From Megachile rotundata (Eukaryota; Arthropoda; Insecta; Hymenoptera; Megachilidae): a stretch of DNA of 64,000 nucleotides. The translations under genes and the position numbers were made by a program. The stretch lies in assembly GCF_050947335.1 (NCBI RefSeq), contig NC_134991.1, positions 5,518,001 through 5,582,000 of the forward strand, written 5' to 3'. The stretch's first letter is position 1. Every line of letters starts with the position of its first letter. This document shows, piece by piece, positions 39,468-50,499 of the stretch. The notes under the pieces were generated by a model. The model searched no databases and was not told where the DNA came from. It saw only the letters and a list, made by a program, of their open reading frames with translations.

Positions 39468-40520
39468 AGATTTTAGAAGTTTGGGATTTGGGATCTTGCA
39501 AATTTGGGACTTTGGAAGATTGAGACTTTAGAATTTTGAGACACTTAGAATTTAAAACAAAGTGTCGAACTTTGAGAATTTTGCATCTTGTAAGTTTAGG
39601 ACTTTGGAAATTTGGGACCTTGGAAGTTTGGGCCCTTGCAAGTTTGGGATATTAGAAGCTTGGGACCTTGGAAATTTGAGCCCTTGTAAGTTTGGGACTT
39701 TGGAAGTTTGGATCCTTGCAAGTTTGGGACTTTGGAAGTTTGGGCCCTTGCAAGTTTGGGACTTTGGAAGTTTGGGCCCTTGCAAGTTTGGGACTTTGGA
39801 AGTTTGGGCCCTTGCAAGTTTGGGACTTTGAAAGTTTGGAACCTTGCAAGTTTGGAGCTTTGGAAGTTTGAGATCTTACAAGTTTGGGATTTTGGAAGTT
39901 TGGGTCCTTGCAAGTTTGGGACTTTGGAAGTTTGGGCCCTTGTAAGTTTGGGACTTTGGAAGTTTGGGTCCTTGCAAGTTTGGGACTTTGGAAGTTTGGG
40001 CCCTTGCAAGTTTGGGACTTTGAAAGTTTGGGTCCTTGCAAGTTTGGGACTTTGGAAGTTTGGGCCCTTGCAAGTTTGAGACTTTGGAAGTTTGGATCCT
40101 TGCAAGTTTGGGACTTTGAAAGTTTAGAACCTTGCAAGTTTGGGGCTTTGGAAGTTTGAGATCTTGCAAGTTTGGGGCTTCGGAAGTTTGGGACCTTGCA
40201 GATTTGGGATTTTGGAAGCTTAGGACCTTGCAAGATGGAATTTTAGAAATTTTTGACATTTGGAAGTTTGACACCTTGAAAGATTGGGACGTTGAAAATT
40301 TGGGATCTTAGAAGTTTGGGACCTTGAAGAATTGGAACCTTAGAAATTTGGGACTCATGAAGGTTAAAAACTTTGCAACTGGGAACCTTAAGAATTTAGG
40401 GTCTTGCAAGTTTGGGACTTTGCACGTTTGGGACTCTGTAAGATTGAAACTATGAAACTTTTGGGATTGGAGGTTTAGGACTATGGAAATTAGGGTCTTG
40501 AAAGTCCAGGTCTTCGCAAG
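39468..40520. repeat. G-rich array, 32-bp higher-order unit of four 8-mers
   Basis: Between 39590 and 40240 the unit repeats about twenty times; its first half is AAGTTTGGGACTTTGG and its second half ends GCCCTTGC. 32 is not a multiple of three, so all three minus frames stay open and give 132-193-residue false ORFs. The margins decay into GGGACTTTGCA variants. Confidence 0.92.
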
Positions 40521-42284
40521 TTTAATTTTATAAGTTTAAGCACTGGAAATTTTGTAATGTCAAATTTATTAAACTTTGTGACGTAAAGTTCGAAAATATA
40601 TAACTTCATAATTTTGAAGTACTGACTCTGCAATTTGAAAGGTTTGAAAAATGATACATTACAAAGTGATTGAAAAGACCTATATTAGTAAGTCCACTAA
40701 CACAGTGACTACCAAAAAGGTGTCAATTTACAATAATAAGAAATTTATTATTCAAATTGTCAATTTACAATAAAATTGACAATAAGTGTCAATTTAAAGA
40801 TTGAAGACTAAAAATTGAAAAGAATGGTATTGATGCACCGTCCGAGGGTTAATTACTCGAAATACTCTATCCTCTCATGCAAGATTCAACGATACACACA
40901 TACAGCCTGTTATTCTCGAAGCGATCAAAACTTCTTCAGATAGCCAGTCTGATACAAAGCCGAACAAAGAGACTAGCTTTTTTTAAATCGTTATTAAAGC
41001 TTGATGCGATCGTTGAACAGGCTCCGTGGTCATTTCGCGTGAACGTGTGAAATTCGCTGAAAATCGAAGGATTTCCTTTGGTTTCTGACGGATTTGTAAA
41101 AGGAACTGCAAGCTGGATCGTGTGCTAAACTGGTCAAGTAAAAATAACTTAGCCATTTAATTGTACGCAATACTTACCGGTAATGATCATAATTTTTTGC
41201 TATATTTACAATACCATACATAATTACTATAATAACTTGTCGTATACTTTTCGTCACACCGTGTCGCGAATTCTTACGTGTAATCCTAAAAACTCCATTA
41301 TTGAAACAGTACGTAACGCATATAATAAATTAATCGTTCACGTTCAAACAAATACTCGTTTAGATTGCACTTAACCTTGCTTCAAAGATTCTGAAGATTT
41401 AAAGTAAACGTTCAAATGAACGTTGAATCTGTAATCGGAATTGAAGGATGTGCGCGACTTCCCGTACGATTCATCTTTCTTTGTTTCTTCAAAAACAACG
41501 AAGATGTCGCACGAAAACTCCTGTACATCGAGTTTAAAATTGTCCGACGAGCACCGGTGACAGCGTTAATGTATGCATATATTAAGTAACCAGTGTTGCA
41601 CAGCTTCTTCAATGTTACACGCAGAAGTCGTTTTCTATTACATCTCAAACCTTCCGTTTCCACTTTATCGTCCTTTCGAAAACTTCCTCTTTCTTCAGTT
41701 TCACATTCTGAACTTCACGGTCACGCGTAGTGGAAGAAGAAATGCTTAGCTTTCTTCGTGATTGCACCACGTTATTTGTTATTAGTTTGTTATATTGGAA
41801 GCTAGGTTTTGAGCTGTGACGGGCAAATGACAGGTTTACAGGATTTTTTAGTTTCCACATTTGCAAATTTTGGGATTCACAACTTTGTCAAGTTGTACAC
41901 TGTAATTTTCGAATTACTAAATTAAACTTGAAAACAATTTTCACAGACCACGAACCATGTACACCATGTCCCGCACTCTGGCGGATACTACCCATCACTA
42001 CTTCGAACCTCGAATCCAACGTTACAATTATAAATGAGAGAAAATTCGTTGTAGCTCATCCTTAGATAAAGGATTATCCCCAAATTTTCCAGCCTCGAAC
42101 ATAAACCATGAGGAAAAGATCACGTAGTGGTGAACCACGAAATAGCAACAAGTATTTCCTCCGATCACGCGTTACCCTGCACATGGACTGCCCGGAAGGG
42201 TCTCGTCGTCCACCAAGGGAATCGATCGTCCTCGAAATCCCCGATGGAACCAGTCGTAGAGTAAACGGAGAATCCCGGAGCAGC
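40521..42284. other. Region downstream of the otp stop codon; probable 3' UTR near 42.0-42.28 kb
   Basis: The - strand sequence after the otp stop is unique. I saw no well-placed minus-strand poly(A) signal, so the extent of the 3' UTR is unknown. 40860-41100 and 41400-41560 are somewhat GC-richer. Confidence 0.4.
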
Positions 42285-42622
42285 TCAGTAAACGGAATTG
42301 TACTCTATGTCGTGGGCATATTGAGGTGGTCCTGCTGGCGGTGGCGGTGGTTGTGGACTGTATTGTTGCGACGTATCCGAGGCACGACGCCTGAGCGCCG
42401 CGATGCTGTGGGCGTCTCTCCAATCCGACGCTTCGGTCACGTTCACGTCGGCAGCCACACAGGAAACACCACCGCCGCCACCGCCACCGCCTCCGCTACC
42501 GGAAGTCGTCCCTGGCGAGCCCTGACCGCAGTTCAAGGCCGATCCTAGACCGCCACCCTGACCTCCGCCCACGCTCGAGCCTCCTGGAGGCGAACCCCGA
42601 GACGCCGTCACGTGCACACCCC
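42285..42622 (-). CDS. otp: otp terminal coding exon with OAR motif
   Basis: The exon follows an ATTTGCAG acceptor, codes for 111 residues and ends at a stop on 42287-42285. It starts Gly/Ser-rich, has a run of nine glycines, then WRDAHSIAALRRRASD (the OAR-like motif), then a proline run and the ending EYNSVY. OAR motifs are known C-terminal features of paired-like homeodomain proteins. Its local GC content is much higher than the surrounding introns. Confidence 0.8.
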
Positions 42623-45600
42623 CTGCAAATTATAATTTAACCTTCTTTATCTGACGTTTAACCTTTTAGGTTGAATTCTGTTGGACTTAAGTATTGTTTT
42701 GTACTGAGGGGACAAGAATGATTTTTACAGGGTTGAACAATCTCAATTTGCGATTGCAAAATGGATGCATAGAATATGTCACAAGGTAAATTATATTTTA
42801 ACAAGTCGCTTTGATCAGTTTGATAGTTTTAGTTAGAGGTCACATTGCTTGAGAGTCGCATGCAATATATCTTTATTATTTGATTCGAAATAAAATATTA
42901 ATGTAAAGATATCCACATGTTTTATGTAATAAGCTACTTTCATATATACATAAACTGAAGAGAAGTTAAACTGATATTATGTTGTCTATTAAAAATTTAA
43001 AAATGTTAAATGGAAGTTGTCTAATTTTTCTGCTATCACTTTGTGTCTAATAGTCATGTATTGATGTCCATATTAATACGCATGCGTTGGCATACTCAGT
43101 GCAATGTTCAGCGTCGTTTAAAACTACTTTTGTTGTAGTTAACGTAAGAGTTGTCGCTCACGTGGCAGCATCTAAACAGCAAGATCGACATCGACATATT
43201 CGTATTATTAATGTACACGAGTATCAAAGTTGCTCCTACGACTTCAGCTTTGCAAAGTAAGCGACAACCTTAACTCGATAAACGCGTCTAAAACTATCAA
43301 GCTGGTCAAAGGACTGTAAACAATAATACAAAACTATGACACTTTTGAAACCTATAATAATTTTTATCAAGATGAAGAAACGATGAATATACTTTGTATC
43401 ATTTATTTATCATTCTTCTGTACTTTTAATTTCAAATCAAATGTAACTAAAAGTACATAGTAGTAAGTTAAAAGTAAACAATACCCATAACTGAAACGAA
43501 TACACAGTCTATACTTAAACATTAAACTACATATGTGATCCAGAATTCAAAAATTAATATCAACGAACAAAATTAAGAAAATCAGTAGTAGAATATAGAA
43601 ACTAGAAGACTCCAACATCGTTAATTCGTGAATCGACTATCCAGAAATTCCTGTAGTCAGGTAGCGAAAGGGCAATTCACAAGTGCGTCAGGTACACGGT
43701 AGAACGTTTCCCTTCTTCGCGGTAGATATTAATACGGTAGACTCACAAAGTGTTAGGGGTAGTGCTACCGGGTGTTGTAAAGTCGTTTCCGTATCCACGT
43801 TGGTGGGCTCCGGGAGAAAAACAAGGAAAAGGGATCGTTTTTATGACGGTATCGTTGCGAGTACACGGGTTTGCGGACAGTTGTCCCTTTTAGGAAGCTT
43901 TATGGAAACAATGGAATAACTAATGGACAACTGATTCCGTGGTGCTTTTGTAGACGGCTCGATCAGCGTCCATTGATAAATTGTACAATCTGCTAATTAA
44001 CGGAATGATTAGTTATTAACACGCTGCGGCGGACTCAATTAATATTAATTATTTTTTATTTCTTTCGTTCGGTCGTGTGAGTACATCGCTTTCTCTTTTT
44101 CGAGAGTTATGTGGTTTCTGGGGGGAAAGGAGTGAAAGTTTTTGTTATTTGGGGGTAGGAGGATTAGGGATTTGGGGAATTAGAGGGTTGGAGGATTAAG
44201 GATTTGGGGAATTAGGGGGTTGGAGGATTAGGGATTTGGGGAATTCGGGGAATTAGGGACTTGGGAATTAAGAAATTGGGGATTTGAGAATTTGGGATAT
44301 TGGGAACTTGGGGACTTGGAGATTTGGGGAATTAGAAATTTGGTGATTTGAGAATTCGGGGAATTAGGGATTTGGAGAATGAGGGATTTGGAAATTAAGA
44401 ATTTGAGGATTTGAGAATTTGGGAAATTGGGAACTTGAGGGCTTTGAAATTTATGGAATTAGGAATTTGGTGATTTGATCATTCAGAGAATCAGAGATTT
44501 AGGGAATTAGGAATTTGAAGATTTGAAATTATTAAAGTTTATATACTAAGTCCCCTAAAATCAAGAGCAGACCTCCCCTACACTTCACTCCCACAGCTTA
44601 TCTCAATCCCAAACATACTATAATCGAAAGAGGTCTCAGGGGGTCGATCGCGATTCGAAAGTCGGGCATTTTTGGCCACAGTTAATTTACACCTCGTTCT
44701 TTCGACCGCCGCCACTAGACGAGGCTAAACAAAATAGAGGCCCGTAATCGACTCGAAAACCGGTGAACCTCGGCCACGCTACCGTTCGATGCTAATCATC
44801 GTCAAAAACCGAAAAATAAGACGTTTCTCTAAAAGGTGTTTGCCTTAGACATTACCGACGAGTAAAAGCGGATAACTGACTGTGGTCAGCCACGGTGTAC
44901 TGGCATCTACCTTAAAGCGAGTCCACATGAACCACACGTATGATGAATCGCGTCTGTGGAACGGTAATTTTTTTCCTCCTTCTTCTACTGTCGGTTGACG
45001 CTACCTGCCCCGCGGCGATAATACGTGATAATTGACACCTTGTACGTGTTACGTATGTACACACGTACGTTCGCGTTTGAGACACGCTCACATTAGTACA
45101 TTGTGAAACTGTGCTACACCTAAAGACAGTTTCGCCATCGAACCCCCGTCCTTTTTGCAACTAAGTTTCGCTTGATTTCATATGAAGACATATCTGACAC
45201 TTTAACTTGTTTGCTACCGTCAAATGGTGATTTGAATATATTTCTTATCACTTGAGATAGGATTAATATGTACGTGTATAAAAACATCTGTGTGATTTTA
45301 TATTCTGCTTTTCATGATTATAATTTAGTAGTGATAGGTTTAAGCCGAACCATATTAAGTCACACATGTGAGCATATGTTATTGTTATTTTATACAATTA
45401 TTTTGAAGTCTAAATGAGAATTGTTTTGGAGTAAAATAATTACTATTGGATAAGATGTAGTTTCTGAAGCATGAAAATCTAACTTCAAAATATGATAGAT
45501 TTAATATATTCTGCATTAGAGTTCATATGTGTTCACATGTGTGAAGTACAAAAAACGTCTAAAAGAAATAATGCTGTTTGATCTATGTACATTATATCGT

Positions 45601-48600
45601 ACAGTCTATTAAAATACTGGAAGATAATATTTCAATCGGTATTTATATTTAACAGAGTGAAACTTGACGTACCATTACTATTTCCGTCCACCATAAGTGA
45701 TGTACTTCAATTTCAACTATCATACGATCCAATTTTTCATCGTAGACACTGCTTTTCAATTGTCGCCGCAAAAAGCTGTTGTAATTGAAGTCATCGGAAA
45801 TGAACAATGAAATATTGAAAGACTGACAAAACGTGATTCCCTTTTCATCGAAGGTCTATATCGGAAAAACTGATCTTAGGTGTTGTTGACCTCCGTGAGC
45901 GGTGATATCGAATATACCGGTTATAATTAATCTGTTTAGACGTGTCACTATGTATTTGGTGCTGACGAAATCTGATATGATGTTTTTAAATATGAATCAC
46001 TGTGACAAGGAAGAAATGGATGGAACGAGGAAGATAAATGATTAGGAAAAATGTATAGTTCAATTATGGATTTCTGTTTCACCGACTTTATTTTATTTCT
46101 TATTTAGAAAAAATTTCGCGTTCGAAGAAAATTATTTTTGTTTTTTCGGGTTATTGGGGTTAATAGTGTTATACTGTTATAGGATGTTATTGTGAAGTGT
46201 TATTTTTTTGCGTGTTATAGAGACTCGCGTTATATTGCTATATGTTGAATTACTACGCGTTATATCGCCGTATGTCGAATTATTACGCGTTCCGAATTAT
46301 TACGCGCTATATCGCTACGCATTCCGAATTAGTACGCGTTATATCGCCACGCATTCCGAATTACTACGCGTTATATCGCCATTTGTGAAATTACTATGTG
46401 TCCCGAATTATCTCGCGTTATATCGCCACGCGTCCCGAATTACCTCGCGTTATATCGCCACGCATCCCGAATTACCTCGCGTTATATCACCATGCGTCTC
46501 GAATTACTGCGTGCTATATCGCCATTTGCCGAATTACTACGCGTCCCACATTACTACGCGTTATATCGCCACGCGTCCCACATTACTACGCATTATATCG
46601 CCACGCATACCGAAATACCACGCGTTACATTGTCACACATAGATAAATTAACACGTATCAAATTACCACGCATTATATAGCCACATGTCGTATTACCACG
46701 CGTTGTACCACCTCGCGTTATATTGCTACGCGCTTATTTACCATACATTCAATTACTAAGCATTGAATAATCATTCGTCGATTTACCCCGCGTTAAATTA
46801 CCACACAATCATACGATACAAGACCTTAACTTTCTATCCATCTCCTATCCATATGTAATTTGAAGAAATCATCTGCCACAATTTCCAAAGATGAAGAATA
46901 CAACAGTCTACTACAATATTTTCAACCTACTATTTCACCTAGAAGATTCCAAAAACCGTAGTATCACAGAACCCTATGCAATGTCAAATTACTAAAGAAA
47001 ATGAAAGATCTATCTTGTGAAACTGTCGACTGCATCAAAACTGCCCCAAATATGTCTCGATTCCGAACATTTCCGCATTCTTCAATGTTCTTTAAAACTC
47101 TGAGAACTTCGGAGCAATGGGTAAAATTTGGTGAGACAAAGAATTTCACACACGTTTCGAGGCAGCTCGTCTTCGAAGGTACAAGGTCCCTGGATAAGGT
47201 GAAGCGTAACTCAACCAAGACAGGTTGCATCGGGATGTTATGGTAAACATACAGCGAAAGATCTCGCACCTAGGTGTGAGACCGGGCTCGAAGTTTGCCT
47301 GCGTAAACAGACAAGAGGACGGAGTTTATGTTTCTGTCTCAAATTCCTTACATGCAGCCGCATAACCCCTTCGAGCGATAATGCACCGTAACGTTTAACG
47401 ACTTCGTCAAAGAGGTACCGGGTTGCCTCGATACTGTTTGCACATCGTCTTTTTTAGAGGGTCACGGTCCAAAAGTTTGGCAAGACGATTATCGAATCGG
47501 CTATAAGCGTCTGCGTTTGTCCGTCGCGTTAATATTCGTCTCGGGATGGAAAATATTCCTCTCCTAAAAAGATCCGTTTGCGATCTATGCCGGTCTAAAT
47601 CACGTTTTAAACACCGGCACACAAACTTTTATTGCTGTTCTTAACGACCTCGTAGAATCGACCGGTTATAAACGTTTCGGCTGTTCTTGTATTGCATAAA
47701 TATTCCAGTGTTAATTCGCTCCACTTATGATCTTATTTGGTCGTTGCATAAAAACTGCCATAAAGTAACGCTTCTCTATCGAACTTGACATTTCAAATTA
47801 CTTGGACAAACGTTTTGATATTTTGAAGATGGTGGCTGAAGAATGCAAGTAAATATGGTGTTTCTGAGAGGATCTTCTATGACATTGACATTCAATGACA
47901 AAATTTTCCCCCAAAAAATGCCTTTTGCTTCTACTCATTTTTTTTAGAAATTCAATTAAAAATACAGAGTTGAAGAATGCAAGTAAATATGACACTTCTG
48001 AAGAAAATCATCTTCTATGACATTGACATTCAACGACAAAATTTTCCCTCAAGAAATGTCTTCTACTTCTACTCTTTTTTTTTAGTAATTCAATTTGAAA
48101 TACAGAGTCTAACATTTCATATAAAATTATTTCAAAGTACCCAGCTTGTTTTTCAAAATAAACCTATACGATTGTATTAATACAATCCTTATTTTGTTAT
48201 AAAACAGTCAGTTATCGATAACGATTATTAAAGTCAACGAACGATAAGATCCTTCAGAAACATTCGTGAAAAGTTTATGAAGCAATTTGGAAGCTTCGAA
48301 CTAGTAGATTACAAGTTCTATTTTTACGTGGGCAAATGGACCGTTTAACATGTAACAATCCAACGCGGCGATTCATTTAATTCGAATTAAACGAGACGAT
48401 AATAAATTTATTTGGAAGAATTTCTGGGTTCTTAGGTAACTATTTAGGGAATTTAGCTTACCGAGGGAATTCAGTCCGTAACTAGCTTGATAGACGGTCT
48501 GCGACGGACTGCTGATCGGGAGGCCAGAATTACCAAGACCCAAGCTGGAACCCAGGCTGCCCGTACTTTGTTGACCAAGTTGTCCTAAACTTTGGCCGAA

Positions 48601-50499
48601 ACCGCCCATCGTCATACTTCCTTGGCCTAATTGTCCGAGACCTGTGAAACAAGTGATTTCGATTAAACGTCGATTTTACTCATATTGATTTTATTTGTCT
48701 ATTATGAAGTTCATCGGCACGACAAAAATCCTCAAAGAAAATTTTAACATGCTACAAAATTTCGTGAGATATCAAATGAAGAGTAAAGACTGTCATAGAG
48801 AGCGGTTTATTAGCTGGAGCAGTTTAAAAGAAGCAATAAAAATAATATCTTGAGGAAAAGATAACATGCAGTCGATCAAAATGTATGAAGTTTGCGGAAT
48901 ACAAGAAAAAATCCCAAAGAAAATTTTAATATGCCAAAAAATTTTATGAGACATCAAATGAAGAGTATAAGCTGCGATAAAGAACGGTCTATAACCTAAA
49001 GCAGTTTAAAAGAAGCAATAAAAATAGTATCGCGAGGAAAAGATGACACACAGTCGATCAAAATCCATGGAATCCACGAGGCAATTTAAACTGTCCTGCT
49101 CGATAGACACGCGGAATTGAATTAAAGACAGAATGCTATTGAGACTTCGTCTATGATCTGGCTATTTAAGACCTCGCACCCCTCTAGCTATTCTGTGGAC
49201 CAATGATAATATGATTATACATGTTTGACGTGTGAAGTACGATTAAAATAGAGCAAGAACTTTCCTGTCAGCGGTGTAATTTCGCGTTTTATATTTTACT
49301 ATTTGTTCGGTTAACTATAGTTGTGCTGGTATTGCTTTTTGTGGAGAATCAATTGGGAGGAAGGGTGTTTGTTAAAGGCGGTTAGGTTAGGGAGAAATGG
49401 GGATGATAGAAGAATGAGAAATAATAGGATGGGTTGTTGCATTTTTGTGTTGGTAGATTTTTAGGGTTGTGGATGTTTGTGTGGTTTGATGATTAGATGG
49501 TTGGATAAGTAGATTGCTAGGTGAGTAGATGGCAGGATGAGTAGATGGGTAAATGAGAAGATAGATAGATGAGTGGATTGCTAGATGAGTAGATGGCTAG
49601 ATGAATAGATGGCTAGATGAGTAGATGGCTGGATGAGTGGATTAGTAGATTACTGGATCTTTAGATGCTAAGTTTCTAAATTATTACCTGCATAGATATC
49701 TACATCTCCTATTTCTACATCTCCCAATTTTTATATCTACAGATCCCAGTATTCCCAGATTTCTACATCCCCTGATTTCAATATACCTTGATCTCCAAAT
49801 CTCCCAATTTCTATATTCCCGGATCTCTATATTTCCAGATTCCTACGTCTCCAAATACCTACATCACCTATTTTTACATCTTCTAATTTTTATATCTACA
49901 GATCCCAATATTCCCAAAATTTCTACATCTCCGATTTCAATATACCTTGATCTTCAAATCTCCCAATTTCTATATATTCCCAGGTCCTTATATTCCCAGA
50001 TTCCTACATCTCCAAACACCTATATCCCTATTCCTACATCTTCAGATACCTACACCCTCTATTCGTACATCTTCCACTACCACCCTCACATCATCCAATT
50101 TCTGGCTTTCTTAATTTCTACATCTCCAAATACCTATATCCCCTATTCCTACATCCCCCAATACCCCTGAAGATCCCTAGACCCATCCTTACAATCATCT
50201 TCTGTGTCCTCCAACTCCTGCGTCCCCCAACACCTCCACATTCCAGGACCAACTTACATAAACCTTATTTGTCTACAAATCGTATTTGTCTATTGCAAAA
50301 ATAAAAGTGAATGTATCTAACCTGTTCCCATTCCCCATCTCTCAGCAGATCCATGAAACATTCCAGCACCGCACAGGTCGGAGCCCATCGGGCCGAACGG
50401 TGGCAGGCCATGAGATGGCAGCAACGTGCCCGCGGAACGGTAAACCGGCGTGGACTTCCTCCTTTTTTTCCATTTTGCTCGGCGATTTTGAAACCACAC
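42285..50499 (-). CDS. otp: Paired-like homeobox protein, orthopedia-type: last three exons, 5' end missing
   Basis: Exons on the minus strand are 50499-50322, 48641-48462 and 42622-42285, the last including the stop. Each junction is GT-AG with phase 1, and the reading frame runs through all three, giving about 230 residues. The first exon opens at VWFQNRRAKWKKRR, homeodomain residues 47-60 with Gln50. It continues through a segment containing GTLLPSHGLPPFG, which I associate with orthopedia. The last exon carries an OAR-like motif (SIAALRRRASD) near the C terminus, as in OTP and other paired-like factors. Otp is a DNA-binding regulator of neurosecretory neuron development. The first 46 homeodomain residues must come from an upstream exon I could not find in 50500-64000, so the gene is partial. 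Other paired-like genes are possible but fit the post-homeodomain segment less well. Confidence 0.82.
44150..44530. repeat. G-rich array, 32-bp unit, in an otp intron
   Basis: At 44160-44240 the unit starting GGATTAGGGATTTGGG occurs with exact 32-bp spacing, then degenerates into 8-bp steps (GATTTGAG, AATTTGGG). Confidence 0.85.
46205..46800 (+). repeat. ACGCGT-related minisatellite, 32-bp unit, inside an otp intron
   Basis: The unit is CCTCGCGTTATATCGC followed by a CACGCATCCCGAATTA half (32 bp). It resembles the ACGCGT family in the CGAATTAC/CACGCG parts but carries a new TATATCGC segment. ORFs of RVISPR-type repeats here are repeat artefacts. Confidence 0.85.
47837..48109. repeat. 134-bp tandem duplication in an otp intron
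   Basis: TGAAGAATGCAAGTAAATAT starts at 47837 and at 47971. Both copies end in AATACAGAGT. The copies lie about 350 bp beyond the middle exon's donor. Confidence 0.9.
48462..48641 (-). CDS. otp: otp middle exon, Gly/Ser/Leu/Gln-rich linker
   Basis: This 180-bp exon lies between a TTTCACAG acceptor and a GTAAGC donor and is in phase with both neighbours. It encodes a low-complexity linker with repeated SLGQLGQ and SLGSSLGLG motifs and then QASYGLNSLG. There is no folded domain. It is supported mainly by the perfect frame continuity and strong splice sites. Confidence 0.75.
48724..49080. repeat. 182-bp tandem duplication in the other otp intron
   Basis: CAAAGAAAATTTTAA occurs at 48733 and 48915, followed in both by ATCAAATGAAGAGTA, AGCAGTTTAAAAGAAGCAAT and CAGTCGATCAAAAT. 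It lies about 85 bp before the acceptor of the middle otp exon. Confidence 0.9.
49480..49680. repeat. GATGAGTAGATGGCTA minisatellite
   Basis: About a dozen copies of a ~15-16-bp unit, GATGAGTAGATGGCTA and variants (GATGAGTGGATTGCTA). Confidence 0.85.
49681..50245. repeat. C-rich array, 16-bp unit (CTACATCTCCAAATAC)
   Basis: Sixteen-bp units such as CTATATTCCCGGATCT, CTATATTTCCAGATTC and CTACGTCTCCAAATAC follow each other. A segment from about 49690 recurs about 175 bp later (TCTACAGATCCCA.TATTCCC), so the array was also duplicated in blocks. Confidence 0.82.
50322..50499 (-). CDS. otp: otp exon with the end of the homeodomain recognition helix
   Basis: A TTTGCAG acceptor precedes GTG TGG TTT (V47 W48 F49). 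The exon has 178 bp, that is 59 codons plus one base, and ends at GGAACAG before the donor GTTAGA. Splitting the homeodomain between residues 46 and 47 is the classic intron position of paired-class genes. The rest encodes a Gly/Pro/Met-rich segment including GAGMFHGSAERWGMG. Confidence 0.85.

Larger units (their letters stand above)
42623..48461 (-). other. otp intron (5.84 kb) with two minisatellite arrays and a tandem duplication
   Basis: It contains a 134-bp duplication at 47837-48109, an ACGCGT-related array at 46205-46800 and a G-rich 32-bp array at 44150-44530. The remaining stretches (42623-44150, 44541-46204, 46801-47836) are AT-rich and unique, with only short meaningless ORFs. 44640-45160 is somewhat GC-richer. 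Confidence 0.65.
48642..50321 (-). other. otp intron (1.68 kb) with duplications and a C-rich array
   Basis: From its 5' end (high coordinates) it holds a C-rich 16-bp array at 49670-50245, a GATGAGTAGATGGCTA-type array at 49480-49680, about 400 bp of plain AT-rich sequence, and a 182-bp tandem duplication at 48724-49080. No other coding exon is evident. Confidence 0.7.

Noticed and set aside
39596..40274. Minus frames of 132-193 residues (QGPKLPKSQTC repeats) and matching + frames
   Set aside because: All frames are open because of the 32-bp repeat; coding in several frames at once is not credible.
41980..42060. Possible minus-strand tRNA suggested by TTCGAACC and TCGAATCC
   Set aside because: No matching A box at the right distance and no cloverleaf could be drawn.
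42108..42548. 146-residue + frame
   Set aside because: Antisense shadow of the GC-rich otp terminal exon.
46208..46680. Several overlapping + frames up to 144 residues
   Set aside because: Overlapping frames of the 32-bp array at 46.2 kb.
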